A stretch of 64,000 bases of DNA from Cryptomeria japonica (GCF_030272615.1 NC_081413.1:723505649-723569648), one strand, 5' to 3'; positions 1-12,179 are shown, counted from the stretch's first letter. Program-made: numbers and translations. The notes: generated by a model from the sequence alone, not told the origin.

Positions 1-2096
1 ATCACCTTAGATCTTTTGTTAGTACTCAATGACAAATTCGGTTTGATGCATTGGTGTTGAAAGTCGCCAAGCCTGGTATTGAAATGCTTGCGGTAAGTGG
101 AGTCGCTATGGACATCTCTGTCCGTTTTAACATTCTATATTTGAATCCTTCATTCAGGGAGGAGAATATGTTGTGGAGGATTCTCTTCGGTGATCATAAC
201 ATTTTACGAGCAAATGAAAGTGACAGAGATCGCTTGCTTCACGACGCTCGTGGATAGAGACACCGACAAGGTGGCTCTAGTACCTCTTTCTCGGGTAGAC
301 TTTTAGACTCATGTTTGACTTTTGTTGACTTTTTCAATGGATACATTATTGTGATATTTTACTTAGACATTATGCAGTGTGGTGCTATGCTTTAATTTTG
401 ATTTAGAATGTATGTTTTTCATGCAGTATTTCTTTATGGATGTTAAATGGGATTTTGATTGGATTACTCACATGGACTGACACATTTACTTTATAGGTAC
501 AATGTGTTATATTCATGTTTTGTGTTTGTAAGTGTATGGGGTGCGAGGGGATGATTTTCCTTCACTCACTTCGGTGAGACAAGGAATGCCACGATTCTCC
601 TTCATCGGTGTGCGTGTCGTGTCTTTTATATATGTCTATATGCACGTGTGGTTCTTTGATGCAGGGCATTGCAGGTACAAGTACAGGTAGGTATGGGGTA
701 TCGACTCCACTTGGTTTCACAGGTCTGAGCGTACCTTATTTGTCCAATGGGAGTGGAGGAGATAGTTGGTAGACCCTAAAATTGACCCGCAGTTACACTC
801 ATGTGAGTGTCGTTAGTCGGTCGTCAATTCCCGTTTGACTGGTATGCTAGTCTTGGTTCTTTGACATTTTCATTTTGTGAGTCATCGTGTGGTTGTTTCT
901 CCTTTTGCGTTTTTCCAATTAGTTAGAAAAGTTAGTTTGAGTGAATATTGTTATTTCATGTTGGTGTATTTGAATTAAATTAATATGCCTTTGTGAATAT
1001 TGATTTAATTAAATAAATTGAGTTATTGAATTTAAATTGATAAAGTGCATGTTATATTTAAAAAAGTTATTGTATTTAATTGAAAAAAGGAAACAAAGTT
1101 AAAAAAATATGCTATTGGAATTTTTAGATTTTATGTTGAGTTAATTTCAAATAAGGAAAAAAAGAAAGAAAATATCCCCATTGACTTTTTAGAGGAGATT
1201 AGATTTTCACCTTTTTGGAAAATTGCTATTGGTTGAATGACAACTTTAACCTAAAAGTTTTTAGGTTAAATTTTTTCATATATTTACTTGAGATTTCACG
1301 AGAAGAGGGGAGGAAATTTTTGGAAGCTCGGTTTGGAAACAAAAAAATTGGAGATTAGATTCTGGATTGAAGATTTTGGTGTGCAAGTTGAGGCTCATCC
1401 CAATTTTTTTCTCCCAGCAGTGCATTTATATGTTGGATAGACTTTATTTTTCTTTTTGTTAAAAAAAAAAATTAAATGGTTTGAAAACTTCCTGTGTGTG
1501 GTTGGAAATCATGAAATTTTTATTGGAAGCTTTTAGTTGAATATAAGTTGTGGGAATTGAGTGATTTATATTTGAGTTAATCTCTTCCCAAATCAGATTT
1601 GTTAATTTTGAAGAAATTGAAATTTAGAACCAAAAATTTAGTTTCTCTGTGTGTGTTTTCAAGTTGAGCAATTTGTTATAAATCTTTTCATTTCAAGTTT
1701 GGGAGTAAAATATTTATTTTTCTGTGTGTATGGAGATTTTTAGATTGTTAAAAATCAAGGGTTATGCTGGCCAAATTTTTGCAATTTGACCTCCCTGTGT
1801 GTGTTCATGATTTTTCCATGTGTGTGAGAGCAATGGAAATTTGATTTTGATCCTCTCTATTTTGTTTTAATTTCTCTTGGTTTTTGCCCAAAATCATTTA
1901 ATTTGGGTCTTTTATGAGTCTGTTAGTATACATAAATTTTTATCAAGAATTTTCATTCAAAAAAAAATCTATTTATACTGTTTTAGCAGAGATATTTCTT
2001 TGTGTAGGAAATATATTTTATAATTAAAAAAAAAAAAAAAAGATTATAAAATAATACCCACATGGTAGGGGACCCACCTCCCCCGACCACGTGCAA
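1..2096. other. AT-rich DNA, no gene recognised
   Basis: No long ORF and no recognisable protein, RNA gene or element boundary was found. The first 900 bases are less AT-rich and may be old retroelement debris. The rest contains many T-rich runs and an A-tract near 2030-2040. Confidence 0.5.
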
Positions 2097-2189
2097 TGGT
2101 AGTTGCTCTACCATAGGGTAGCAGCGCTACCGTATGGTAGTCGCTACTACCATATGGTAGCAGCGCTACCATGTGGTAGCAGTGCTACC
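2097..2189. repeat. Array of five short GGTAG/CTACC palindromes
   Basis: Five consecutive hairpin-capable units of the form GGTAG-N5/6-CTACC stand end to end, separated by 4-5 bases. The junctions between units (for example TACCATATGGTA) are themselves palindromic, so alternative pairings are possible. No coding potential was seen. The element it belongs to is unknown. Confidence 0.8.
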
Positions 2190-2285
2190 AAAAACAACAG
2201 ACCGCTGTTATAATAATTCCGCCAGTCCCTTTTCACAACGCCTAAAAAAAATTTGATTTCGCCAGTATACTTAAAATGCAGATTT

Positions 2286-2287
<2 letters not shown>

Positions 2288-2360
<73 letters not shown>

Positions 2361-2368
2361 TGTATGTA
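2288..2368. repeat. Compound (TA)n / (TATG)n microsatellite
   Basis: A run of about 22 TA units passes directly into about nine TATG units. It is simple-sequence DNA with no other content. Confidence 0.95.
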
Positions 2369-4240
2369 TTATTCTTTATGGTTGTTGTTGGTAATTTAAA
2401 TTTATCTGTAAATTAAGTTATTATTTAGATGTGGTATATATACATAATATGATATGTGTATATAAGTATATATTCGATGAATATATAATTATATACATAT
2501 ATTTATATTATTATATATATTTAATGTGATTTTTATTAGTTTTATAAATTGTATTATTTGGGATATTAAATAAAATGATGCTTATGTGAAAGATGTGTTA
2601 TTTTAATATGAGATGTTTTATTTCGTTAAGTTATTATGATTTTTACTTGTCCAAAAATAAAAGGGGGAAATTGGTTATTTGAGGATAGTTTAAATTCTAG
2701 CCTTATTAGACTAATGACGGCTTCAAATTTCTTTTTAAAAGGGGTGGTTGTGTTTTCTTAAATCTTTAATATTGAATTGCAAGTATATAATGATTTTATT
2801 ATTTTCAAAGATTGTTTTAATTATGATCTTTAGCGAATTTGGTATTTCTTGGCAAGAGCTTGATTTCGTTGCAATTCTTGTAAATGTTTAGTCGTCATGT
2901 TGTAGTGGTCATTGTACCCTCTTGAACATGTGTTGTCCTTATAACCTTGTTGATGTGAACCATGTTGTGTTATGTTCCATATGGTTAACCAAGGGTTAGT
3001 AAGATTGTGTTTTCGTCACCTATGTTTTGTCGCGGTCATATGGCTATCAGTATCGCCATAGGGTTCTCATTGAAAGACCATGATTGTATAGTGTCCTATG
3101 GGAGAGTGGCTTTTGAGTGGGGGTCATGCCCTAAGTGGATGGTTGGATAACCCCTCGAAAGTGAGTTTATAAGTGATAACCTAATAATTGATTAGGGGGT
3201 GGGTAGTTCTAAACATTAAGCAAAATATTTTACCCCGCACATGGTTGAGTGCTCGTATAGACTCAAGATGTAGTGGGAAGGCCTGGAATGGAAAACCGAC
3301 CACCTTGTCTTCACGAAGGGTTGGTAGGGTCCGCATGAGTCTTGGATGGAACAGAGGGTTCGAGAAAAGTTACCGGGATAACCTAGGTTGGGGGTTGGGA
3401 CCTATGGAGGCCTAACTAGGGTAACCATCACAAGCTATGTGATGACACTCTCTCCTCAAGGTCACTAGTGTATTGTGATGTTGAGTTCACCTGGAGTATT
3501 GTGGAGTCACACTTGTATTGTCGACCATGTTTTACTTGTGCTTGCTTGAGGGTTTTCTGCTATCTCCTAGCACGGTGGGGTGGTTCCATTTTGGGATCAC
3601 ATGGTCGAGTGGTAGTGCCACTTCCCATTAGATGTTTATGTTCGTTCCTGCATGCGAGAATTGGCTTCACAGATATTTTTGTGGTTCGTCATTCTTGCAT
3701 CATCTCATGTTGAAGATTTTTGTACCTTTGATACCTTTGTGATCATTTGTATCAGTGGATTATGTTACCTTGGCTATTGGTAAAGATGCAATTTTATATG
3801 TATTATTGGAAGCCATGTAATAGATGATTAATGTAATCTTTGTTTAGTTGGGATGTTTATTATATCAGTTATCTTTATTCAATGTGCAAATGCTTTCTTG
3901 AAAAAAAAAATATTATAATACTTTCAATCTTCCAAATGATGAAATATGTTGTATGAATATGATTTATTCGTGTTCAATAGGTAATGATGGCAATTGCATG
4001 TCTTTGAGTATCCTATGATGGATAATTGGATTAACCTTAATAATGAAATTTAACCTTTCAAATAATTCTTCGTTGGTAACCCTTTAGGAATTCTTTGTGT
4101 TAGACTTCCGCTTGTGTAATAAATGTGCAATGTAGTAATTAAAGCACTTCATGTGGTTTAAACTTTAAAAAATTTTTTATTTCACCCTTAGTTGGTTAGT
4201 TTGTGTGGTTTTTTCCTTTACGGTTCCTAGCAGTGGCAAC
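2369..4240. other. No gene recognised; possible old LTR debris
   Basis: The stretch at about 3100-3720 is more GC-rich and has two open frames of 75 and 81 codons with no recognisable product. An A-tract follows at 3900-3910. The composition resembles a decayed retroelement tail, but no terminal repeats or primer-binding site could be placed. Confidence 0.35.
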
Positions 4241-5147
4241 AAGCATTATGAGGATTCAACGAAGCGACGTGAGTCGGTACATGTGCTATCAACTACTCAG
4301 TGTAATGGAAGGTTGAGATCGAGCAACAACATAGTGGTGAGTTTTGTGATGATCACATCAAGGCGTACACAAATGTGAAATGTGTGCGTATGGGGATGAA
4401 AGCGAATGGAGGCACCTAATGATTAGGAATGGTGGAGAAGGCCTCCATGCAATAACGCCTCGCAACAACTCTCACATCATCCTAGAAGCTTCGAGAGTCA
4501 CATGAAGCATTCGTCTCGCTAAAGCATGCATAAGCATCAGATGATATTGTAATTGAAGGTCTAGTTATTTGAGTTCTTACTTATGTCGCTCTTGATGATC
4601 ATCTGACATTTGTCCTAGGATGGGCACTGCAGCTTAGCATTCTGGCACACCCTGCTACAGGTGGATTTCTGTCGCATTTTTGTGGTTGGTCCATCACTTT
4701 GCTATGGATGGTATTAAAGGCAATTCTTCAGATGATGCTTAAGCTATGCACAAAGCATATATTGTGGACAGATGATGAGTGATGGCAAGGGCCAAAGGCC
4801 ACACAACCATTAGATCATCACTAGGTGCTTCGGTGTGTTCAGTCCAAGTGAATGGAAATTCTATTGCTGAGCAAAATTATAAAAGATAAGTACTCTTTAT
4901 GTTTGAATAATGTTCATGAAATTTTTATTAATTCATGCTACATCGTTGAATAGTGAATCATGTATTGACATTTCCCTTGACTATCATTATCTCTCTCTAA
5001 AATGCTTCCAGGATGAATCAAAGATTGCATTCAAGGAAGAAAGATTGCTTGCATTTCTTCGCAGAGGAAGAATCAACATTCAGAGGGAGTCTGACATATT
5101 GTCAGAAGTAACCTTGGATGAAGAGATTAGAAGGTTGATATCTTCTT

Positions 5148-5358
5148 TAGAGGGAGCTTGACATTTCAGCTTTAGAAGGAGTTTGACATTTCAGCTTCAG
5201 AGGAAGCATTACATTTCAGCTTCAGAGGGAGCTTGACATTTCAACTTCAGAGGGAGCTTGACATTTTAGCTTCAAAGGAAGCATGACATTTCAACTTTAG
5301 AGGGAGCTTGACATTTCAGCTTTAGAGGAAGCTTGACATTCTAGCTTCAGAGGGAGCC
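5148..5358 (+). repeat. 25-bp tandem repeat, about 8 copies
   Basis: The phrase GACATTTCAGC recurs at 5160, 5185, 5210, 5235, 5260, 5285, 5310 and 5335, an exact 25-bp period. Units read roughly as 'TTCAGAGGGAGCTTGACATT'. It is the first of three arrays in the 3' region of the Copia relic. Confidence 0.9.
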
Positions 5359-5384
5359 ACGCCATCATGAAGATTTGGTTAATG

Positions 5385-5690
5385 CATTTTTCTCTATGAT
5401 GGAGAAATTTGAGGTGAAAGCCCTTGTTAATGAGTTCTTCTCTGTGAGGGAGAAGTTTGAGATGCAATCCCTTGTTAATGAGTTCCTTTGCGAGGGAGAA
5501 GTTCGAGGTGCAATCCCTTGTTAATGAGTTATTCTCTCTGAGGGAGAAGTTGAGGTGTAATCCCTTGTTAATGAGTTCTTTCCTGTGAGGGAGAAGTTTG
5601 AGGTGCAATCCCTTGTTAACGAGTTCTTCTTTGCGAGGGAGAAGATCGAGGTGAAATCCCTTGGTGATTCATTCTTCTCTGGGAGAAGTC
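5385..5690 (+). repeat. 46-49-bp tandem repeat, about 6 copies
   Basis: GTTAATGAG recurs at about 5425, 5474, 5520, 5567 and 5614, each followed by a purine-rich GAGGGAGAAG block. Units vary by a few bases. The array leaves frames open on both strands, which creates spurious ORFs. Confidence 0.85.
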
Positions 5691-5714
5691 TGAGGTTAAA
5701 GCCCTCGTTCCACC

Positions 5715-6080
5715 TTCTACGAGTAGGTATGGTGGATCGACCCTCTGCGAGTAGGCATGGTGGAGATGCATTCTTCTCTGGGAGAAGTTTAAGGTTAAAG
5801 CCCTCGTTTCACCCTCTGCGAGTAGGTATGGTGGATCCACCCTCTACGAGTAGGCATGGTGGAGCCACCCTTTGCGAGTAGGCATGGTGGTAATGCACCC
5901 TTCTCTGGGAGAAGGTTGAGGTGAAAGCCCTCTTCCACCCTTTGCGAGTAGGTATGGTGAGCCCACTCTCTGTGAGTAGGTATGGTGGGTATCATGGAAG
6001 AAATTCCATGATGTGCTTGTTCACCCTCTGGGAGTAGCTATGGTGAACGTATTATTCATGGGAGTAGCCATGGTGGTAGT
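5715..6080 (+). repeat. Degenerate CCCTCTGCGAGTAGG repeat array
   Basis: Repeated units of the type CACCCTCTGCGAGTAGGTAT are interspersed with copies of the GGGAGAAG block. The same theme (CACCCTCTGCGGAGTGCAAG) forms the array in the second Copia element at 37658-37935, so this array type is a family trait. Confidence 0.8.
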
Positions 6081-6130
6081 CACTATGTGACTTGGTTACT
6101 AAGAAGGAATCCTCCCTAGCTAAGAGGGAG

Positions 6131-6551
6131 TGTTGTTGTGTAGCTAAGTCATATCCCTTCTAGGGTCGATCTAGTGCACAAAATGCCAAGTGGCCTGTTG
6201 ACCTTGGCATTTGGATATCTTAATTGTATGAGTCTAATTTGGGGCAGGCCCTATTTGGGCAAACCACTTGTGTGTAACTTGTGATTAAGTTAAATGTAAC
6301 TTGCAACTAAGGGAGACTCATATGTAACTTATAATATATAGGCCTTACCCTATCCTTGGCGCCAAAAGTATATGGCCGACTTGAGGTCTATTAGGAGGTA
6401 TTAATTCATATATATGCAAGGTCATGATTGCATCAATAGACATGAATTCACTAACATGAAGAGCATGTAGTGTGCTCGGGGTGACGATAAGAGCTTATCG
6501 TCTAACATTGGGAAGGCAACAGATCTGATGTTTGCCTGTGGTTAACCAACA
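6131..6551 (+). mobile_element. 3' LTR of the Copia relic
   Basis: It starts TGTTGTTGTG directly after the purine tract and ends ...AACCAACA, giving the TGTTG/CAACA inverted termini usual for Copia. A block CTTGGCGCCAAAA, then GGCCGACTT (6374), then a TATA run near 6408 is shared with the LTRs at 35172 and 38296. No matching 5' LTR is present, so no target duplication can be tested. Confidence 0.7.
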
Positions 6552-8499
6552 CTACCATAAAATCAACATTTTGGAGCACTATTCCAAAGTTAAAAAGAAT
6601 CCACACAACATTAGTAGAAAGAAAGATCTAGCTCACCCAAAATTGTTTTTACAATAGTAAGTTTTGACATGTGCAATTAGTTGTAAACTCATAAAGTTAT
6701 AGATTTTTAATTATTTGACTAAAATATTTACAATAATGAATTGCTACTTTGTTTCGATGCATTTGAATGCTAGGATTTCAAAAAAGGAGCTACAAAAAAG
6801 ACAAGAAGACACACATGTATATAACCTTCATTCATCCAAATTTAATGTTAATAGTTTAAATTAATAAAATTGTACACAAAATTATATTATACATTGATAC
6901 ATTTTTATAGATCTATACCTTTATACACTTTTATTTTTATTTTTTATGTAATGTTAATTTTTTTTTTTTTTTTTTCCATCAATCACCTATCAACGTATTC
7001 CTTGCACCTCCTATGACTGCAAGTGCTAGTTTACCAACAAATTTATTTATCAACGTTAATTAGAACACACTTATCAAAGACATTGGGTAGAGTGCTTGTT
7101 CCAATTCCTAATATCTAGCAAAACACTTGAGCACCTCAAAAATCGGTTCAAACGAAAATGTTAAAAGCGAATTTGGACAAAGATTAAATATCCCAACTAA
7201 AAAATTACAATACGGTGTAACGAAAATAAACTTCTCGCACTCTTCTTTCAAAATTACTCCACCTTGTCACTAATATAAACAAGTGCCACATAGTGACGAG
7301 TCCTTGCCTTTGATAATTTTTGAATTGAGTGTAATTGAAATCTTAAATAATTTGAGTTATAAGATACTTAGCAATTTTATCAATGTTACAAATATGCATG
7401 AAAGATGTTTTAAAATATCGTTAGCTATTGTTTATGACTTGTAATGGGGACCAAAGGTACTTGTATAAATTTTGAAGAGTTTCATAAAAATGATGTTTAT
7501 CCAAAAAAAAAAAAAAACTCAATCATGAGCTAATCTTTAGTATTTCATTTTGCTAAGACCCCTACTCTCCTTACGTTTTACAATAATAAATTGATTTATT
7601 ATTATTTTTTATATTAATTTTGTTATCAAGTAAATTTTCAATATGAATTTTTTATTTAATATTATAAATATATGAGAAATTATATATATTAAAAAAAAAA
7701 AATATAATTCCTAATAGATCATAGTTTCAAGATTAATTTTCATCACTTTTTAGTTTTTTATGTATATTAATAAAATAAAATAAATTCTATATGATAATAT
7801 TTTTATAAAAACCATCAATAAAACTAATTAATCTAAATATTTAACACCAAACTACTGATATGTTTGGTATTGAGCTAAGAAAAAATGAATGATTAATCTG
7901 GTTGCCCTCATTGTGATATGTTTTAATTGACAAATTTTTATATTATAAAAATTACATTATTAATCGGACCTTATATCTGAAAAATCCGCTTATAACAACA
8001 AAAGTTGTATTGGCCAATCAGGATTAAAAAAAATAACTTTTATAATATGTAAACTTAAAAATTGCACAAGTAACTTCAGAAAATAAAAAATATTTTTAAA
8101 AACAAAAATAAAACCTTGTTTGTAATTCGTTCAAATTAAATTTTTTAATAACTAGTTAACTGTAAAGATAAATTATATTTATTAAAAAAATAAAATATAA
8201 TTCCTAATAGATAATAGATCATAATTCAAATTAATTGTCATGACTTTTTAGTTTTTTATGTATATTAATTAAATAAAATAAATTTTATATGATAATATTT
8301 TTATAAAAAACATCAGTAAATTAAATATCCCAACTAAAAAATTACAATACGGTGTAACAAAAATAAACTTCTCGCGCTCTTCTTTCAAAATTGCTCCACC
8401 TTGTCACTAATATAAATAATAATTAAAAAAACCAATATAAATAATAATAATTATTAATAAAAATATTATGACAAGATTGTCACACAATTCAGACAGCAA
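6552..8499. other. AT-rich DNA with internal duplications, no gene
   Basis: No coding region was found. Two blocks are duplicated in direct orientation. Block 1 lies at 7182-7279 and again at 8320-8418. Block 2 lies at about 7686-7822 and again at about 8177-8317. In the second occurrence the two blocks abut. This suggests an old tandem duplication of about 1.1 kb with later divergence. Confidence 0.6.
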
Positions 8500-8740
8500 A
8501 ATCCCACACAAATCCAACTTTTCAAGATGAAAAAACAAGGCAAGGAAAAATCTCAGACAAGTTTTCACTTCCTCAAACATAAATCCGTCGAACTTTTCAT
8601 TCTATTTAGTTTTTGGCTGTGGTGTGCCGAGTGAATCTGAAATATGCAGTACACGTGTATAGGGACACAGATAGGGACACAGACTACTGTGCTGGAGTAA
8701 ATCTGAAATTTATTGTATGAATATACGAGACGCAGTTTAC
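8500..8740 (+). promoter_or_regulatory. Putative promoter and 5' leader of the LRR gene
   Basis: This is the sequence immediately upstream of the first recognisable exon. A palindromic G-box (CACGTG at 8652-8657 inside TACACGTGTA) lies about 85 bases before the start codon, followed by a 12-bp duplication TAGGGACACAGA. G-boxes are common bZIP/bHLH sites in plant promoters. No transcription start can be placed from sequence alone, and an upstream non-coding exon is possible. Confidence 0.4.
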
Positions 8741-8805
8741 ATGGATCGTCTATTGAAAGGCGCGAGGGCGTCTGGATCTCTCAACCTTTCAAATCGTGCC
8801 CTCAA
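8741..8805 (+). CDS. Exon 1 of plant LRRC40-like leucine-rich-repeat protein
   Basis: It encodes MDRLLKGARASGSLNLSNRA followed by Leu and the first two bases of a Lys codon. The phrase 'GSLNLSNRAL' is the N-terminal hallmark of a conserved plant LRR family (LRRC40/intracellular Ras-group-like) that I know from other plants. The exon ends ...CTCAA before the donor GTGGGT. The split Lys codon is completed by the first base of exon 2, giving ...ALKEVP, as expected in the family. An in-frame ATG eight codons upstream (8717) is possible, but the family normally starts at MDR. The following intron is about 23.5 kb. Confidence 0.85.
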
Positions 8806-8821
8806 GTGGGTTATTAACAAG

Positions 8822-9123
8822 CGCCACTTTTTTCATTATTTTATGTTTGTAATGTTGATTGCAGTTTTCATTGGATCTGTTCAAATAGATTGCCATTCAC
8901 ATTCATACCCAACTGCTTACATGTATGCTTGTTTTATAATGTAGCTTCGATTATGCCTAGCAAAATTCTATATCAAGTCCGATGCAATTAATAAGCACCG
9001 TCCTTTTCATTATTTTATGTTTTGTAATGTGGGTTGCAGTTTTGGTGAGATCTTTTCAAATAGCATTCAAGATGTTTACATTGCCTGTTTACAGTCATAC
9101 CGAACTTCTTATATTTATTCTTC
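8822..9123 (+). repeat. Diverged direct duplication (about 110 bp, two copies)
   Basis: Segments 8822-8937 and 8998-9123 share 'TTTTCATTATTTTATGTTT', 'TTGCAGTTTT' and 'TCTGTTCAAATAG'-like phrases in the same order. They lie just inside the 5' end of intron 1. No coding meaning is apparent, although both copies keep frames open by chance. Confidence 0.6.
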
Positions 9124-9310
9124 TTGTAGAATTTAGTATCAGTTGTGACTTGCAATTCTATTTGCAGCTTGATGCAGGCAAGAAACCCCATGTTCAACAC
9201 GTTTTAATTATTTCAGTTTAGCCTTTAATGGGTTGAATTTCTTAATCCAGCTGGGTGGTGGCCTTCGTTTCTGACTTTTCGACCCTGGCTAATGGTGTCA
9301 TCGTTATAAT

Positions 9311-9504
9311 CCTTTCGAGCCTCACTAATTGAGTCATCATTAGGGAAGAAACCTTTTTAGCCTCACTAATATCCTCATTACCAGTGAAGAAGCTTTTTGA
9401 GCCTCATTAATTGGCTTGCAGGGAAGAAGCCTTTTGAGCCTCATTAGTTGGCTTATCGTTAGGGGAAAAACCTTTCAAGCCTCGCCAGAGGACTCATCAT
9501 TAGG
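9311..9504 (+). repeat. About 41-bp tandem repeat, five copies
   Basis: AGCCTCAC/T recurs at 9318, 9359, 9400, 9437 and 9478. Each copy is followed by a variant of 'TAATTGGCTCATCATTAGGG' and GAAGAAACCTTT. This is intronic and non-coding. Confidence 0.85.
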
Positions 9505-9627
9505 ATGAATCGAGAAATTCATTTTCAGAGTCGCATGTGAACATGACATACGAACTAGCCCAGATTTAGACACATCCTCTGGAAAAAGAAAATTTATTCG
9601 TTCTCCCTTGAAGCAAGGTCATTAACG

Positions 9628-9845
9628 GTTCAGACTCCTGTTATCTCTTTTTTTTAGGGCTCCCGTTGATGGAAGTAAAGCACACTTGGTAGAACAGCCC
9701 AGTCTCCTAAAGTTGGAGAATCAAGAGTACAGAATCGTTCATGCTCCTGTTATCTCTATTTTTTTTTTTGGGAGCCCCGCTGATGGAAGTAAAGCACCGT
9801 TGGTAGATTAGCTCAGTATTCTAAAGTTGGAGAATCTCAAGTACA
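9628..9845 (+). repeat. 109-bp tandem duplication
   Basis: Two copies start 'GTTCAGACTCCTGTTATCTC' (9628) and the close variant at 9737. Both include a T-run, 'GATGGAAGTAAAGCAC' and 'CTAAAGTTGGAGAATC'. They are clearly related with a few substitutions. Confidence 0.85.
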
Positions 9846-10842
9846 GGATAAGATAACAAATTATTATGTGCAGCCCTGCTTAGTCCAGGCGAAATGTGTT
9901 TCGTTTGTGCTTCTCCATTTATGCAGATAAAGGCCTCCACCCTTCAAACACCCTTCAAACAGCTCTAACCAAATTGCAAACAACAAAAAAGACAAATGAA
10001 CAAACAGTCAAGCAGAACTCAGAAATTAGTTTGAATATTCCATTTCATCATTTAGCAATATAAAACATATTAGAGCGAGGTAAACTTTGTCATAATCCTC
10101 CTCCATTCCGTCCTGTCCTCAATCCAAGCCAAAAGCCCCAAAATATAACCCGACCACCACCAACCCACTACAAAACAAACATTCCAAAAATAGGACTATT
10201 GCCTCAGGAAACAGGTGGCGACAGAAGCACACCAAACATATGGAACATGAAAATAAAGAGGAATGCATCTTTGCAGGAGCTGACTCAGATATGTCATTTT
10301 TGAGAATCTTTGGTTACATTGACCTCCCTATTTTTGAAAAATTCTAAACCTTAAAGGTTCAGAAGAGTCTGAATCGGAGAGTTTCAAGAGAGTACTATTA
10401 TCAAAAACTATCCTTCTGCCTCGAAGAATCAAGCCATGGTATTCCCTTCCACCAAATTAGATATCTCTGCAATTAATCACATTGTTTCTTCTTTCGCTTC
10501 CAACCTCTTGTTAGGACAAAGATCCTCCTTTGCCGTTCTGTTCTTTTCCCCTTTTCCCAGCTCCCCTAAGGCTCAGTTGTCGTCCTCCACTGAAAATCAT
10601 CATTACTTTTTGCGTCACTCATACTAGCTCCTATTACACCTGCACATAAATCATTAAAAACAGAAATAAAGTTAAGGAAATAAAAATTTCCCATAAATAC
10701 TTTCTCCTTCTCTGCATTATTTCCCATAAATGCTTTCCATTTCATATTTTGTGAGGTGGCCTTTGTTTCTTAATTCAGTGTAATGTGGTTCACAAGTCAA
10801 ATCTTTTTGGACATTGTCCTTTATACCATAACTAAACACCTC
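9846..10842. other. Intronic DNA, no gene recognised
   Basis: A 63-codon open frame at 10436-10627 has no recognisable features. A 57-bp block at 10191-10247 (TAGGACTATTGCCTCAGGAA onward) recurs almost unchanged at 21380-21436, while the surrounding sequence does not match. Confidence 0.45.
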
Positions 10843-12178
10843 TGTGATGCCCCCTTCTAGTTGATATCTGTTAGTTGAGTAGATTAGCCTATCATTGACT
10901 CTCGTAGGCTGATGAGGTTGGTTAGAGGGTCCTCCAGAGTTTGGTTCGTTATCTTCAGAGCGAGCACTCCAGGTCTGGTTTTCGTTTGAGGTCTCCAGGA
11001 CTCCGTTTGAGATACTTTCTATTTTTAGCAGTCCTGCTATTTATAGCCAGTGGGTTGGGCAGGGACAGAGTATGGTTTGGCAGTCTCCAATTCAGACGAC
11101 AAGCAATTCTGATGAGTACTTGGAGAGATATTAATATTTAATTATTTTTAATTAAATATTAAATGGGCGAACTTTAATGTTTAATTGTTTTAAAAAGGTC
11201 ACTTTAAGTCATAACTTAAATGAGGGTCTATCTCTCATCAGATGGGGCCATTTTTATATTAAATGGAAAAGTGATTTATTTTTTACACTTCAATAGTAAA
11301 AAATTAAATATTAAAAGTTAAACAACATTTAATGCCAAAATCACACTCTTCTTGGGAATTGCGCCAAACCCTAAGTGGAGAGGATTAAAGAAGATTTTAG
11401 GTCTTCTTTTCATTATGCTAAGTTATATTTTGTTTGGAGCTCTGAGAGGAGTTTTGGCTAAGGGTTTCAGCAGAAGATTCTTCTGTAGTGATCAGAGGTA
11501 TCGGTACAGGAAAACGTGGGATTCTTGTAAAACAACATCAGAGGCTGTGAAATATCAGTTGATCTGGCTCTTCCAGTTGGTTTCATTCAGGGACCAAGTT
11601 TGTGCTTATTAGTCAGGGAGACACCGTTATTGTTCAGCATTTTGTTGCAGCAGCAAACAGGGAAACAGAGGTACGCAAAGGAGATATTTATTGGTGGCTG
11701 TACGGCTGCTTGGGAAGTAGCGCCAATCCCCTAAGGGTCTGCGATTTGCATGCTGGAGGAATCAAAAAAATATTATAAAAATAGCTGGAGGTGCACCTAG
11801 CCTGGAGTCATCCATTGAGCTATCATGTTAGCTGTTCAGGTCAGTCTGGAGTAAGTTACAGCAGGTTGTCATTATGGACTGTGTGTGACAGCAAGGAAGG
11901 AATAAGGGTTTCCAGAATTTCGTGGTATTTTTTCAGTTCCTATCTAATAATGTTTGTTTATGTACTGAGGGTAGATTAAGGTTGAATAAATGTAATAAGG
12001 GTTTGATCAGACTACCATTGAATTATTATTGATTTCTAGCGTTTCTCTATAGTTGCTTTTTGAGCTTGTAGTAGTTAGAGTATACTTGCTGTTCAAAATT
12101 TGCAAAGAACAAACTTAAAACGCAATAGGGTCAACTAAACTACAGTTGTCAGAGTTGAGGGCCTTTGAGGTTCTTACA
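10843..12178 (+). mobile_element. 5' LTR of D1 (1336 bp)
   Basis: It runs from TGTGATGCCCCC to ...GTTCTTACA and is followed after one base by the primer-binding site. The 3' copy is 1339 bp and differs by scattered substitutions and few indels, more frequent in the first 150 bases. Most of the LTR is AT-rich with no ORF of interest. Confidence 0.92.
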
Positions 12179-12179
12179 G

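Larger units (their letters stand above)
4241..6551 (+). mobile_element. Decayed Copia-type LTR retrotransposon, 3' part
   Basis: The 3' end is clear: three successive tandem arrays, a purine tract AAGAGGGAG (6122-6130), and an LTR beginning TGTTG. The Copia element at 35172-39324 shows the same order (array, the same purine tract, TGTTG LTR), which supports the assignment. The left boundary is approximate. No readable gag, integrase or reverse transcriptase was found upstream, and no 5' LTR copy exists in the window, so the element is truncated or its body is unrecognisable. Copia membership is inferred from the termini and the similar LTR core, not from protein. Confidence 0.55.

Noticed and set aside
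5297-5995. Open frames on both strands in the Copia arrays
   Set aside because: Tandem units without stops keep frames open. The predicted peptides are just the repeats translated.
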